Assembly: GCA_016180845.1 (NCBI GenBank)
Contig: JACPAK010000002.1
Span: 62,001 to 126,000, forward strand
Origin: Deltaproteobacteria bacterium
GTDB lineage: Bacteria; UBA10199; JACPAL01
DNA length: 64,000 nucleotides
Direction: 5' to 3'
The notes beneath the pieces are model-generated. The model was not told where the DNA came from, made no database searches, and worked only from the letters and a program-made list of their open reading frames with translations. Positions 36,574-45,991 of this stretch are shown one piece after another (position 1 is the stretch's first letter; every line of letters starts with the position of its first letter). The translations under genes were made by a program, and so were the position numbers.

Positions 36574-38175
36574 TTATTCCAACCGAAGGATCGAGCCGGT
36601 TAGGGTGGGGCTGCCGGTACTCTGAATCCACAGATCGGTTGGGGCGTCTTGAATCAGAAAAAACTGTGCTGCCGTCGCGTTCAGATTCGATGTCAACGGA
36701 TAACTCTCCACTTCGACAATAGACGGTCCATTGAGAATCGTACCGCGGCCATCATTGGCGGTACAACGGAGACACAAGCCTGTTGGATTACCACTGGTGG
36801 CGTCGGTACCACGCGGTTCATAGTTAAATCTGGGATCGGTGGTCATGTTTGTGTCTGTGAGCGCCAGTGCAATTGACCAGTTATTCAGAAACTCTGGAAA
36901 TTCGTCAAAGCTTGAGTCGCCACTTGCGAAAGAAGAGACGATGTTTGAAACACCGGTCGCTTTCCCTTCCAGAAGATTTTGGAGAAATTGCTGACCGTTA
37001 CCGCTTTGTTCATAGAGGTAACGCAGGAAGGCATAACCGGCCCCGCGTTCAGCGAGAGTTGGTGAAGCAGCTGAGATGAGTGGAGTGGCGTTGGGACGAC
37101 TGAGGAAAAGTTTGACACGGGAGTAATTTTCGAGGCCGAAACCATTCAGATCTTCTGCCAGATGGGAAAGCGCTTCGTTCAACCATGGCTCCTCCGTTTT
37201 TCCATTTCCCAAGAAGACGTGGCGATTGAAGCTGATCATATGTTGGTATTCATGGGCCAGGACACCGGGAAGGATATTGGTCAAGGCAAAATCCGAGGAG
37301 ATCGGGATACCGCATCGTCCATTGGGATCGGGAAGCAGGGTATAGAAGATCTCCTGTTCGTTTGATGCCGGATTGACAGAGGAAGAGGCGTAAAGATCAC
37401 CGGGGAAGAAAAAGCCTGTGACGATGCCCGAAGAGGCCATTCGATTTGTGACACAAGTCATGACAATAGAGATATGGCTGTCTCCGTTGATATCCGATTC
37501 GTTGCCGAAGAGGGATCTGTCGGTCGGGAGGATAGTATTCTGGAATTTATTGGCCAGGTCCTGGATCTCTTCGTCGCTGATATGGTCTGCAGAGTCATCC
37601 TCAACGAAGAAGAGGAGATCGTCTGTGACGACCCGAAGTGTTGCCTCTACCTGTTCATATCGGGAAAGCGAGGTCATCGATGACAGCACCTTGAACGTTT
37701 GTTTGTCACCCACCGCCATCGTTTTTGTCAGCGCAGAAAAGCTGGAACGCGATCCCAATTGCTGAAATTCCGGTGATTGGGCCATCTCCGCACCACTTTC
37801 ATTCAGAAATTGGTGAAAAAGGGCGCTATCAGGATCTTCGAGCCCCTTCTCGACCTCGAGATGGGGGAGCTGGAGCAGGGGAGCCGATTCATCGGCCAAT
37901 TGGAGCCCATAGTTTCCCGGAAGGGTATTCGCTGCATTCAGGATCAGGAGGTAGGAGGTGGTCCGATCGGCTATCTGGATTGAGGCGCGTCCGCTCGAAA
38001 AGGAGACCGGTGTGATCTCTTCGACAGAGAGATTTGTGAAGTCGACCTCTGAGGTTGTCGCCGCTTCGGTATTTGCAGAATAACCGTCTGTTGGATTTTC
38101 GCTCCCCTTCATGCAGGCTGTCAGAGAGATAATCATCATTATCAGCAGGAACATGCTGAACGGTCGGCTCTTCAT
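36574..38175 (-). CDS. Secreted lipoprotein zinc metallopeptidase
   Basis: A 533-residue exported protein. The ATG at 38175 follows a GAGGGG site and gives a lipoprotein signal, MKSRPFSMFLLIMMIISLTAC. The zinc site is VLAHEYQHMISFNRH with a Glu in EEPWLNEALSHLAEDL, like peptidases of the M30 (hyicolysin) type. A beta-rich domain lies upstream and another downstream of the catalytic part. It is likely an outer-membrane-anchored protease. It sits behind an extremely AT-rich upstream region. Confidence 0.85.
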   Translation of the reverse strand: MKSRPFSMFLLIMMIISLTACMKGSENPTDGYSANTEAATTSEVDFTNLSVEEITPVSFSSGRASIQIADRTTSYLLILNAANTLPGNYGLQLADESAPLLQLPHLEVEKGLEDPDSALFHQFLNESGAEMAQSPEFQQLGSRSSFSALTKTMAVGDKQTFKVLSSMTSLSRYEQVEATLRVVTDDLLFFVEDDSADHISDEEIQDLANKFQNTILPTDRSLFGNESDINGDSHISIVMTCVTNRMASSGIVTGFFFPGDLYASSSVNPASNEQEIFYTLLPDPNGRCGIPISSDFALTNILPGVLAHEYQHMISFNRHVFLGNGKTEEPWLNEALSHLAEDLNGFGLENYSRVKLFLSRPNATPLISAASPTLAERGAGYAFLRYLYEQSGNGQQFLQNLLEGKATGVSNIVSSFASGDSSFDEFPEFLNNWSIALALTDTNMTTDPRFNYEPRGTDATSGNPTGLCLRCTANDGRGTILNGPSIVEVESYPLTSNLNATAAQFFLIQDAPTDLWIQSTGSPTLTGSILRLE

Positions 38176-38250
38176 TTTCCCCTCTTTCATTTGGGGAAAG
38201 CCAGATTGGACAACCCCACCCAACGATGATGCAGTGCAATGAATGTGCCA

Positions 38251-38330
38251 TATTGATAATAATACTTATAAATTAATAAATACTTATTAATATTAAATAG
38301 TTATATTTAAATAATAAACTATATGTTTTT
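38251..38330 (-). promoter_or_regulatory. Extremely AT-rich upstream region of the metallopeptidase gene
   Basis: Only six of 80 bases are G or C. It contains the inverted repeat TTAATAA (38273-38279)/TTATTAA (38284-38290) and repeated ATACTTAT. It presumably holds the promoter of the minus-strand gene. No single best -35/-10 pair stands out. Confidence 0.5.
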
Positions 38331-38342
38331 GAATACAGAGAG

Positions 38343-38369
38343 AAAAAGGGGTATTTATTAACCCTTTTT
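38343..38369 (-). terminator. Rho-independent terminator after the GGDEF gene
   Basis: On the minus strand AAAAAGGGT (38369-38361) pairs with ACCCCTTTTT (38352-38343), followed by TCTC, directly after the GGDEF stop. The plus-strand side is also followed by T residues, so it could act in both directions. Confidence 0.65.
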
Positions 38370-38406
38370 ATGGGAAATTCGATTTTTTTTGATATCTTTC
38401 AAAGGG

Positions 38407-39393
38407 TTAAAGGATCGGCTTCCCGAGGATCAACTGAGTGGAGAGAGACCCATTTTTTGGGTCTCCAGCAGGCTTATGGAAGACAACAGCCCGATTTCGA
38501 CCGCGCCCTTTCGCGAGGTAGAGCGCCTTGTCAGCCTCTTTCAGGAGTTCGGAGGGGCCCTTGTGAGAGGGGTGCAGGCTGCTGATTCCTATACTTGCCG
38601 AAAGTGGAAAGATCTTTTTCCCATCGAGAAAGGGATTACGACGAATCTCCTGGAGGATTCTATGAGAGATCTTCGTTGCGGCATTGAGATCTGTCTCCGG
38701 GAGCAGCACAATGAATTCATCCCCCCCGTATCGAGCAACAATATCGATATGCCTCACCGATTGTCCGAGCAGGTAGCCGATATTGGAGAGGATCTGGTCT
38801 CCTTTTTGGTGGCCGCAGTTGTCGTTGATCGCCTTAAAACCATCGAGATCGATGATCATCAGCGAAAGTGGCCGACCGTAACGCCGTGTCCTCAGGAATT
38901 CTCTTTCGAGCGCCTCAACAAGAAAATGGCGGTTATAAAGACCGGTCAAGCTGTCACGGTTCGCCTTTTCTTTCAGTTGCTGCCATGTCCGATGGGATTC
39001 GTTACGGTTCCTGTTTCTCTCAAGCGTCGAGCTAATGACATCTGCAAGCGAGATTGTTTGAAGTTCTTCTTTTAAGAGATAATCACTCGCCCCAAGCTTG
39101 AAGGTTTCCCTGATAACAGGGAGATGACTTTCACGTGTCAAGAGGACGACAGGAAGACAGATCTCCCGCTCACGTAATGTTTGCAAGAGCCGGATCGCGC
39201 TGACCTGCGGGGGGAGATGATCCGAAAAGACCAGATCGACTTCGGGTTTTTGCAGAGACTCGAGGGCCAGATCGGTTGAGTTAGAAATTTCGAGATCGAT
39301 AGGAAGCCCGCACTGATCGAGTGTTTTTTTAATCGTGTTTTGATCCGATGGTTCTGGATCGATCAAAAGGATACGCAGGTTATTTTTTTCCAA
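38407..39393 (-). CDS. Response regulator with diguanylate cyclase (GGDEF) output
   Basis: A 328-residue protein with a receiver domain (about 5-125: RILLIDPEPSD, phosphoacceptor in VDLVFSDHLPP, and Lys in DYLLKEEL) followed by a GGDEF domain (about 155-320). The active loop is RYGGDEFIVLLPETD, and RHID five residues before GGDEF is an intact inhibitory site, so it should make cyclic di-GMP under feedback control. Translation starts at TTG 39393. The partner histidine kinase is not in the window. Confidence 0.93.
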   Translation of the reverse strand: MEKNNLRILLIDPEPSDQNTIKKTLDQCGLPIDLEISNSTDLALESLQKPEVDLVFSDHLPPQVSAIRLLQTLREREICLPVVLLTRESHLPVIRETFKLGASDYLLKEELQTISLADVISSTLERNRNRNESHRTWQQLKEKANRDSLTGLYNRHFLVEALEREFLRTRRYGRPLSLMIIDLDGFKAINDNCGHQKGDQILSNIGYLLGQSVRHIDIVARYGGDEFIVLLPETDLNAATKISHRILQEIRRNPFLDGKKIFPLSASIGISSLHPSHKGPSELLKEADKALYLAKGRGRNRAVVFHKPAGDPKNGSLSTQLILGKPIL

Positions 39394-39453
39394 CCCCGAT
39401 GCCCCCTTCAGGAGTTAGTTGATGCAACTTAAAAGAGATTATATCCTTTTAAA

Positions 39454-40437
39454 ATGACTTTGACAAGATGTGTCATAGCTTTTTTCATTTTTTTCTCCAC
39501 GAGTGTTGCTGCCAATACCCCGGTCAAGGAACAGATAGAGCTGACACGCAACGGAACCGAGATTCTCCTGAAGAGAAACTATCCTGAGGCCCGAAAATTT
39601 ATCTACAAACTGCTCGAGAAAGAAGAGACACGACTCCTCGGCTATTTTGGGATCATGGCCTACACCCAGATTCGGAATCTCGAGAACTATGATTATCGCT
39701 TTGATTCTGAATATCTGGTGCTTGCTGAAGGGGGTCGGAAGAAAGCGCTTGATGTCTATAAGGATCCAAAATCGAGTGGATGGGACCTCCTCGTAGCGGG
39801 GGGGATTTTGGGTGTCTCCGGTTTTTACAAGGCCCATCATGGGAAATGGTTGGCGTCTCTTTGGGATGGACAGACGGCGCTTAGGGCGATGAAGATCGCC
39901 TATCAGCGGGATACCACCTTGACCGATGCCCTCCTCGGGATCGGTTTTTATCATTATTGGATGAGCCACTTTACCCGACGATTGAAGTTATTGCCCTTCG
40001 TGGCGGACCGAAGAAATTTGGGGAAGAGACAGATTCGAATGGCAGGAGAATTGGGGCAGGTCGTTGGTCCCTTGGCGGAAATTTCGCTCGGTTTTATTGA
40101 TTATGTGGAAAAAGATTATCCCAAGGCGCTTGTTGTAACCAAAAAGATGCTCTCTTCCTATCCGGACAACATCGTGGTCCGGATGCTTCAAGGACAGACC
40201 TATTTTAAGATGAGAGATTACCAAAGGGCCCGTGAGGAGTTTAAAAGGATTCTCGCGATCGATTCGAGTCTGACGAAGGGATGGCTCTTTTTGGGGCTTA
40301 TCGAGGCGTATGAAGGGAAGAATCCAAAAGAGGCGAGGCGGCTTTTGCAACTCTATCTCGATTTGGACAAGACCGCGACGACTCATTGGAAGAAACTGGC
40401 GGAGGAGGCGTTAGCGCGATTGAGGTCAGTGAAATAA
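39454..40437 (+). CDS. Exported TPR-repeat protein
   Basis: A 327-residue protein with a cleavable-type signal (MTLTRCVIAFFIFFSTSVAA). The mature protein is helical, with TPR-like pairs clearest near the end (YFKMRDYQRAREEFKRILAIDSSLTKGWLFLGLIEAY, cited in part). It probably acts as a periplasmic scaffold. It is divergent from the GGDEF gene and just upstream of the patatin gene. Confidence 0.78.
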   Translation: MTLTRCVIAFFIFFSTSVAANTPVKEQIELTRNGTEILLKRNYPEARKFIYKLLEKEETRLLGYFGIMAYTQIRNLENYDYRFDSEYLVLAEGGRKKALDVYKDPKSSGWDLLVAGGILGVSGFYKAHHGKWLASLWDGQTALRAMKIAYQRDTTLTDALLGIGFYHYWMSHFTRRLKLLPFVADRRNLGKRQIRMAGELGQVVGPLAEISLGFIDYVEKDYPKALVVTKKMLSSYPDNIVVRMLQGQTYFKMRDYQRAREEFKRILAIDSSLTKGWLFLGLIEAYEGKNPKEARRLLQLYLDLDKTATTHWKKLAEEALARLRSVK

Positions 40438-40479
40438 CACTTGGCAACGCGGTGCGTTGTGATAAGATTTTCTCATCTA

Positions 40480-41850
40480 ATGGGCATAACCATAGTCCAG
40501 AAGAGCGATCTTAGCCGTAAAAAACTCCATTCAAAGACAGCCCTTGTCCTCGCGGGAGGGGCGGTTACAGGCGCCACATTCAAGGTAGGGGGACTCAAGG
40601 CCTTTAACGATTTCTTGATCAATAAAAAAGTCACGGACTTTGATATTTATGTCGGTGTTTCCGCCGGTTCGATGCTGGCAACCCCACTGGCAGGGGGGAT
40701 TAGCCCTGAGGAACTTTTGAAAAGTCTTGATGGGTCTTCCGAAACATTTTCGCAAATTTCACCGTTTCATCTCTACTGGCCGAATCTTTGGGAGTTTATT
40801 GAGAGGCCTCTTTCGTTTCTCTACCGGCGTGCGACCTATATTCCCGGGATCTTCTATGACTCGCTCGTTTCCCTTCCAAAGATGTGGGGTCATCTACGCG
40901 AGGGGGTTACGAAGTTTATTCATGAACCGAATTATTCTAATTTTGAAGGGGCGCTTCGACCCCTGGCGAAGATCGTCTATTCGGAACGGACGCTTCCCTC
41001 TTTTTCGGAGGCCTTTCCGTCAGGGATTTTTGATAATCACAAGATGGAAAAGTATCTCCGGACCAATATGAAGAGAAATCGGCTTCCAAACAGCTTTCTT
41101 GCGCTGAAGAAGAAAAGAGGGAATTCGCTTTATATCACGGCGATGGATCTCGACAGTGGGGAACGGGTGATCTTTGGGCCGGACGAAAAACATGATGTCA
41201 CAATTTCCGAGGCGGTGCAGGCCTCGACGGCGCTCCCTTTCTTTTACAAACCGGCACGGGTCAAGGGGGTTGATTATATTGATGGAGGGGTTCGTCGCAC
41301 AACGAACATGGATGTGGCGGTCCGAAAGGGGGCCGAACTGGTGATTTGCTACAATCCTTTTGGTCCTTATTCGAATAACGTTGTCCTGGAGTATCTGCGT
41401 GAAGAGGACAAATATGTGACGAAGAATCGAAGAATTTCTTCCTATGGTGTGATGATGATCTTCAATCAGGTCTTCAGAACCGTCTTTCATACGCGTATCC
41501 GGTATTTTATCGATCACATGAAAGCTGATCCAAATTTCAAGGGGGATATCATCCTGATCGAACCGAAAGAAGACGATCAGACATTTTTTGAGATGAATCC
41601 ATTCTCCTTCTGGAATCGCGCGCATGCGGCGGCGCTTGGGTTTGCATCGGTCCGTGAGGCGATCGAACAGAACTGGAAAGAGGTTTCGACGATTCTCGGC
41701 TCTTATGGAATCAAGATGACACGAGAATTGGCGGACCTCGATTACGAGAAGATTACCAAGCCAACCTCGGATGATGCGACGATCATGAATGTTTTGGAAT
41801 ACGATTCTTCTTTTCCTAAGAGTCATCTTCGTTTAGTCCATCGTGCGTGA
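40480..41850 (+). CDS. Patatin-like phospholipase
   Basis: A 456-residue patatin-family lipid hydrolase. The oxyanion loop is LAGGAVTGATFKVGG, the nucleophile elbow GVSAGSM, and the catalytic Asp in YIDGGVRR. No signal peptide is seen. The ATG at 40480 is preferred over a TTG at 40441. Its stop overlaps the GTG of xseA by four bases. The central segment differs from short bacterial patatins and could carry membrane contact or regulation. Confidence 0.9.
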   Translation: MGITIVQKSDLSRKKLHSKTALVLAGGAVTGATFKVGGLKAFNDFLINKKVTDFDIYVGVSAGSMLATPLAGGISPEELLKSLDGSSETFSQISPFHLYWPNLWEFIERPLSFLYRRATYIPGIFYDSLVSLPKMWGHLREGVTKFIHEPNYSNFEGALRPLAKIVYSERTLPSFSEAFPSGIFDNHKMEKYLRTNMKRNRLPNSFLALKKKRGNSLYITAMDLDSGERVIFGPDEKHDVTISEAVQASTALPFFYKPARVKGVDYIDGGVRRTTNMDVAVRKGAELVICYNPFGPYSNNVVLEYLREEDKYVTKNRRISSYGVMMIFNQVFRTVFHTRIRYFIDHMKADPNFKGDIILIEPKEDDQTFFEMNPFSFWNRAHAAALGFASVREAIEQNWKEVSTILGSYGIKMTRELADLDYEKITKPTSDDATIMNVLEYDSSFPKSHLRLVHRA

Positions 41851-43031
41851 AAATCTACACCGTTTCGGAACTGACAAAGGCGATCAAGGATCGACTGGAA
41901 TCCGAATGGCCTGAGGTCTGGATCGAAGGCGAGGTCTCCAATTTCAAGCAGTCCCAGGCGGGGCATTCTTATTTTACATTGAAGGATGAGAGATCCCAGA
42001 TTCGAGCGGTCCTCTTTCGTGGGAACAGTGGTGCCCTTCGTTTTTCATTGCAGGATGGCTTGTCAGTCCTCGCCTACGGTCACCTTTCGGTGTACGAGCT
42101 TCGTGGTGAGTATCAGATCATCGTCGATCATCTGGAGCCGAAAGGGTGGGGGGCTCTCCAGCTTGCCTTTGAGCAACTCAAGAAGAAATTGGAAGCGGAG
42201 GGTTTATTTGATCCCGCTCGCAAGAGGCCCCTTCCATTTCTTCCACAAAAAATAGGGATCGTGACCTCACCGACAGGGGCTGCGATTCGCGATATGCTCC
42301 AGATCCTGACGCGTCGTTATCCGACGCTGGAAATTCTTATCGCACCGGTGGCTGTGCAGGGACGTGAAGCGGCAGCCGAAATTGCTGCGGGGATAGAGGC
42401 GCTCAATCAGGAAGAGCTCGATCTGATTATTATCGGACGAGGGGGTGGATCGCTCGAGGATCTTTGGGCCTTCAACGAAGAGATCGTGGCGAGGGCGATC
42501 TATCATTCGCGCCTGCCGGTCATTTCGGCCGTCGGTCATGAGACCGATTTTACGATCGCCGATTTTGTTGCCGATCTTCGCGCGCCGACTCCTTCCGCGG
42601 CGGCTGAGTTGGCGGTTCCTGTCAAAGAGGAACTTCAACAAACGATTCTTCAGCTCCAGACCCGACTGAAGAGGGGGATTCAAGCAGTCCTGGAGGAGAA
42701 GCGCTTGAAGCTCAAACAATGGATCGGGTTTCTACGGGATCCGAGACGGAGGCTCGAAGAACTGCTTCTGAGGGTTGATTCCTACCAGGAGAGGATTCGG
42801 CTTGTCTTTGAGGGTCGCATGGAGGTTTATCGGGAGACAGTGCAAAGGCTTCAAGCGCATTTAAAATCATTGGGTCCCCTTGCGGTTCTCGAGAGGGGGT
42901 ATGCGATTGCGATCGGTCCTAAAGGAAAGGCGCTTCGAGACTCACGGGATGTTGATATTGATGATCGAGTGAAAATCCAGCTGGCCCGTGGCAGCTTGGA
43001 GACCCTTGTCAAAAAAAGAGATCTCCTATAG
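41847..43031 (+). CDS. xseA: Exodeoxyribonuclease VII large subunit
   Basis: XseA (394 residues) is the catalytic subunit of a single-strand DNA exonuclease. The N-terminal OB fold ([14 protein letters not shown] and [20 protein letters not shown]) and the catalytic block with [19 protein letters not shown] and [20 protein letters not shown] are clear. It starts at GTG 41847, overlapping the patatin stop. It is followed by xseB and ispA, the usual order. Confidence 0.96.
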   Translation: MKIYTVSELTKAIKDRLESEWPEVWIEGEVSNFKQSQAGHSYFTLKDERSQIRAVLFRGNSGALRFSLQDGLSVLAYGHLSVYELRGEYQIIVDHLEPKGWGALQLAFEQLKKKLEAEGLFDPARKRPLPFLPQKIGIVTSPTGAAIRDMLQILTRRYPTLEILIAPVAVQGREAAAEIAAGIEALNQEELDLIIIGRGGGSLEDLWAFNEEIVARAIYHSRLPVISAVGHETDFTIADFVADLRAPTPSAAAELAVPVKEELQQTILQLQTRLKRGIQAVLEEKRLKLKQWIGFLRDPRRRLEELLLRVDSYQERIRLVFEGRMEVYRETVQRLQAHLKSLGPLAVLERGYAIAIGPKGKALRDSRDVDIDDRVKIQLARGSLETLVKKRDLL

Positions 43032-43042
43032 AACCGCTTCCG

Positions 43043-43267
43043 ATGCCAAAAGCTGAAAAATTTGAAATCTCTCTCGAAAAACTTGAAAAAATTGTCGAGC
43101 GTCTTGAATCCGGCGAGCTCTCTCTGGAGGAATCACTGAAGCAATTTGAAGAGGGGATGAAGCTGTCGAAGGGCTGTGAGGAGCGCCTGAATGAGGCGAA
43201 GAAAAAGATCGAGGTCTTGATGAAGGATGGGAAGAGGCAAAAAATTGAATTAGAGGAAGGGGAATGA
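43043..43267 (+). CDS. xseB: Exodeoxyribonuclease VII small subunit
   Basis: XseB (74 residues) is a helical hairpin that packs on XseA. The sequence [28 protein letters not shown] matches the family in its core (cited in parts: [14 protein letters not shown]). It overlaps ispA by four bases. Normal length. Confidence 0.95.
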   Translation: MPKAEKFEISLEKLEKIVERLESGELSLEESLKQFEEGMKLSKGCEERLNEAKKKIEVLMKDGKRQKIELEEGE

Positions 43268-44151
43268 AGATCGCTCTTTACCTGGAAGAGAAGAGGCAGA
43301 AAACAGACCGTTTTCTGGAATCGGTTGTTCGGGAAGAAGGTTCGTCCGACCGGCTCAAGGAGGCGATTCGCTATAGCCTTCTCGCGGGTGGAAAGAGGAT
43401 CCGTCCGATTCTTTTGATGGCCGCTTCCGAGGCGTGTGGGGCAGGAAATGAAATTGAAGAGCTGACCCTGCCGGTCGGGGCTGCCCTGGAGATGATCCAT
43501 ACCTATTCGCTGATCCATGATGACCTCCCGGCGATGGACAATGATGACCTGCGTCGGGGACGACTGACCAATCACAAGGTCTATGGGGAGGCGATGGCAA
43601 TTCTGGCGGGCGATTCTCTTCTGACGGAGGCCTTTAATCTTATTTCGTCGTTGAAGACCCAAAAGCCTCAAAGGATACTCGATGTGATCCGAGAGATTGC
43701 CTCTTCCGCAGGGGTTGAGGGGATGGCAGGTGGACAGGCACTCGACCTGAATGCCGAAGGGAGACGGATCTCGCCTGAGGAGCTCGAAAGACTCCATCGG
43801 ATGAAGACAGGTCGCCTGATTTGTGCGGCGGTTGTTTCCGGGGCGATATTAGCGGAGGCTGCTGAGAAACAGCTTATGGCGATTCGAAACTACGGGTTCG
43901 CCATCGGGCTTGCCTTTCAGATTGCCGATGACATTTTGGACGTCGAAGGAGAGTCGAAGGTTTTGGGTAAGACAGCGCAGAGTGATGCAGCGCATGCGAA
44001 ATCGACATATCCCTCTCTGCTGGGTCTTGAGAAATCCAAACGGCTTGCGCAGGAATCGACAGATAAGGCGATCAGCGCGCTTCAGATTTTTAATGGACAG
44101 GCAGAGCCGCTCCGGGAGATTGCACGCTATATTATTTCAAGGCAATTTTAA
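43264..44151 (+). CDS. ispA: Farnesyl/geranyl diphosphate synthase
   Basis: A 295-residue short-chain prenyl transferase. The first Asp-rich motif is [15 protein letters not shown] and the second is IADDILD. GGKRIRP and [20 protein letters not shown] are also typical. It makes C15 or C20 prenyl diphosphates from the products of the MEP pathway, of which ispG is also in this window. The 3' end meets the convergent dehydrogenase gene with a four-base overlap. In many relatives dxs follows, but not here. Confidence 0.95.
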   Translation: MKIALYLEEKRQKTDRFLESVVREEGSSDRLKEAIRYSLLAGGKRIRPILLMAASEACGAGNEIEELTLPVGAALEMIHTYSLIHDDLPAMDNDDLRRGRLTNHKVYGEAMAILAGDSLLTEAFNLISSLKTQKPQRILDVIREIASSAGVEGMAGGQALDLNAEGRRISPEELERLHRMKTGRLICAAVVSGAILAEAAEKQLMAIRNYGFAIGLAFQIADDILDVEGESKVLGKTAQSDAAHAKSTYPSLLGLEKSKRLAQESTDKAISALQIFNGQAEPLREIARYIISRQF

Positions 44152-45179
44152 GGAATAATCGCAATCTTTAGAGGATTTTCGGAAACACCTTTTTGAAAGA
44201 CCTGATTCAGGTCGGCCAGCCTTCTTTCACCGGCGATTAACGGCGAGACATCAATTTTCTTGGTTGCAATCAGAGAGAGGGACCTCGCAAAATGTGCCGG
44301 TGTGTGATGAAAGATCCCGGCAAGAGAGATTTCATCGTAATGAAGCCGATGGGTATCGAGCGTGACCTGAGTTCCCTTCGCACATCCTCCATAAAACCAG
44401 ACCCGGCCGCCTTTGCGGACAAGACGCGTCGCCAACTCCCACGTTTCGGGGCGTCCAGCCGCTTCGACGACGATATCGGCCCCATGATTTTCAGGGGTCG
44501 ATCCTTTGACCTTTTCGAGGAACCCTTCATAGTTGACACTGAAGATATGATCGGCACCGAGACGCCTTGCGACGGCGAGTTTTTCCTCTCCGCGTCCGAG
44601 AACGGTAACATTCGCCCCATAGAGTTTTCCTAATTGGACAAACAAAAGTCCACAGGGACCGGCACCAATAATACAAAGGGTCTCTCCTGACCTCGGAGAG
44701 ATCCTCTCGATGCATTGAAGGGCGCAGGCGAGGGGTTCTGTCAGGGCCGCCTCACGAAACGGAACCCCTTCAGGAATCTTGTGGAGGTTTTTCTCAACAA
44801 TGCGTGCGGGGATCCGGATATATTCCGCATAGGCACCGTTCAGGAACTCAAGATTTTCGCACAGGTTGAGTTGCCCTCGGTGACAGAAGAAGCAGTTGCC
44901 ACAGGGGGCCGAATTAGCAGCAACAACCCGATCCCCTACCTGGAAATTTTTAACCTTCGATCCGATCTCCGCAACCGTCCCGGCAAGCTCATGACCGAAG
45001 GGAGAAGGGAGGTTTTTGACAAGAACGGCATGGCCTGTGCGGAAGAGCTTGAAGTCCGTCCCACATGTCAGGGCGACACCAACTTTTACCAAAACTTCAT
45101 CAGGTCCAATTTCCGGGATATTGACTTCTTCGACTTTGACGTCTTCTGGCCCATACCAGAGGGCTGCTTGCATCTTCAT
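44148..45179 (-). CDS. Zinc-dependent alcohol/polyol dehydrogenase
   Basis: A 343-residue MDR-family dehydrogenase. The catalytic zinc site starts with TCGTDFK and GHELAG, and the structural zinc loop has CGNCFFCHRGQLNLC. The Rossmann motif is IGAGPCGLLFVQLGK. It resembles sorbitol or threonine dehydrogenases, but the substrate cannot be assigned. The ATG at 45179 gives MKMQAALWYGPEDVKV; the open frame extends further upstream. It is divergent from tlyA and lies where dxs often sits between ispA and tlyA. Confidence 0.9.
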   Translation of the reverse strand: MKMQAALWYGPEDVKVEEVNIPEIGPDEVLVKVGVALTCGTDFKLFRTGHAVLVKNLPSPFGHELAGTVAEIGSKVKNFQVGDRVVAANSAPCGNCFFCHRGQLNLCENLEFLNGAYAEYIRIPARIVEKNLHKIPEGVPFREAALTEPLACALQCIERISPRSGETLCIIGAGPCGLLFVQLGKLYGANVTVLGRGEEKLAVARRLGADHIFSVNYEGFLEKVKGSTPENHGADIVVEAAGRPETWELATRLVRKGGRVWFYGGCAKGTQVTLDTHRLHYDEISLAGIFHHTPAHFARSLSLIATKKIDVSPLIAGERRLADLNQVFQKGVSENPLKIAIIP

Positions 45180-45200
45180 TTTTTCACAAATCCTTCCATT

Positions 45201-45258
45201 GTTGACATTTGACTTTAAGAGATCGAAAAACATTCCCAATATCGTCCAAAATGTCAAC
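45201..45258. promoter_or_regulatory. Inverted repeat in the divergent dehydrogenase/tlyA region
   Basis: GTTGACATTT (45201-45210) and AAATGTCAAC (45249-45258) are exact inverted repeats. Each contains TTGACA read toward the middle of the region, so opposing -35 boxes are possible. No good -10 is visible on either strand, and an operator role is equally likely. Confidence 0.4.
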
Positions 45259-45262
45259 GAGA

Positions 45263-45991
45263 ATGTCAGGAATTAAAAAAGTTCGGGCGGATCTCTTGCT
45301 TGTGGAGCATGGATTGGCGGAATCACGTCACCAGGCAGCCGCCCTGATCCTTGCCGGGCGCGTCTGGACCTCTTCTGGGAGGGTTGAAAAGGCAGGTCAA
45401 CTTCTGGACCCAGCGGTCCCCCTCACTTTTGAGGAAGGAGAACAGTTCGTGAGCCGGGGGGGATTAAAACTCAATTCAGCCCTTGACCATTTTCAGATAA
45501 ACCCCAACGGATTTGTCTGTCTCGACTCGGGGGCCTCGACGGGTGGCTTTACTGATTGTCTCCTGCAACGCGGGACGAAAAAGATTTACGCCGTCGATGT
45601 CGGTCATGGACAGTTGCATCCCAAGCTCCGAGAGGATCCAAGGGTTGTCGTCTTGGAGAAGACGAACTTGAGGCATCTCACGGCGCTTCATGAAAAGATC
45701 GATCTTGCGGTGCTGGATCTTTCCTTTATTTCACTGACGAAGGTTTTGGAGAAAGTTTGCACCCTCCTAAAGGAGGGGGGGCATCTTCTGGCGCTTGTAA
45801 AACCGCAATTTGAACTGAGTCCAAAAGAAGTGAAGAAGGGGGTGGTTCGTGATGAGGCGTTGCGTGAAAAGGCGGTCCAAAGGGTTATGGATCATGCAAA
45901 AGGTTTGGGGATGACCGTGCGGGGGAGGGTTGATTCATCACTACCCGGTCCGAAGGGGAATCGTGAGATCTTCCTTTGGTTGAATAAATGA
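45263..45991 (+). CDS. tlyA: TlyA-family rRNA 2'-O-methyltransferase
   Basis: A TlyA-type enzyme of 242 residues. An N-terminal S4 RNA-binding domain (VRADLLLVEHGLAESRHQAA) is followed by an FtsJ-like methyltransferase domain with RGGLKL, CLDSGASTGGFTDCLLQ and LDLSFISLTKVL. It would methylate rRNA ribose. The start may be ATG 45263 or 45251. The stop overlaps the TPR lipoprotein ATG by four bases. Confidence 0.92.
   Translation: MSGIKKVRADLLLVEHGLAESRHQAAALILAGRVWTSSGRVEKAGQLLDPAVPLTFEEGEQFVSRGGLKLNSALDHFQINPNGFVCLDSGASTGGFTDCLLQRGTKKIYAVDVGHGQLHPKLREDPRVVVLEKTNLRHLTALHEKIDLAVLDLSFISLTKVLEKVCTLLKEGGHLLALVKPQFELSPKEVKKGVVRDEALREKAVQRVMDHAKGLGMTVRGRVDSSLPGPKGNREIFLWLNK

Noticed and set aside
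36320-36625. Open frame of 101 codons in the stem-loop-rich region
   Set aside because: It runs through several perfect stems and into the metallopeptidase gene, has no ribosome binding site, and has a Gly/Arg-rich composition typical of chance frames in GC-rich palindromes.
41020-41826. 268-codon open frame opposite the patatin gene
   Set aside because: It lies wholly antisense to a gene with clear catalytic motifs, and its protein has no recognisable features.
43009-43797. 262-codon open frame opposite xseB and ispA
   Set aside because: Both opposite-strand genes are certain, so this is a shadow.
45761-45776. CCCTCC/GGAGGG hairpin inside tlyA
   Set aside because: The codons encode the normal LLKEGG turn of the methyltransferase fold, so the pairing is a coding coincidence, not an insert.
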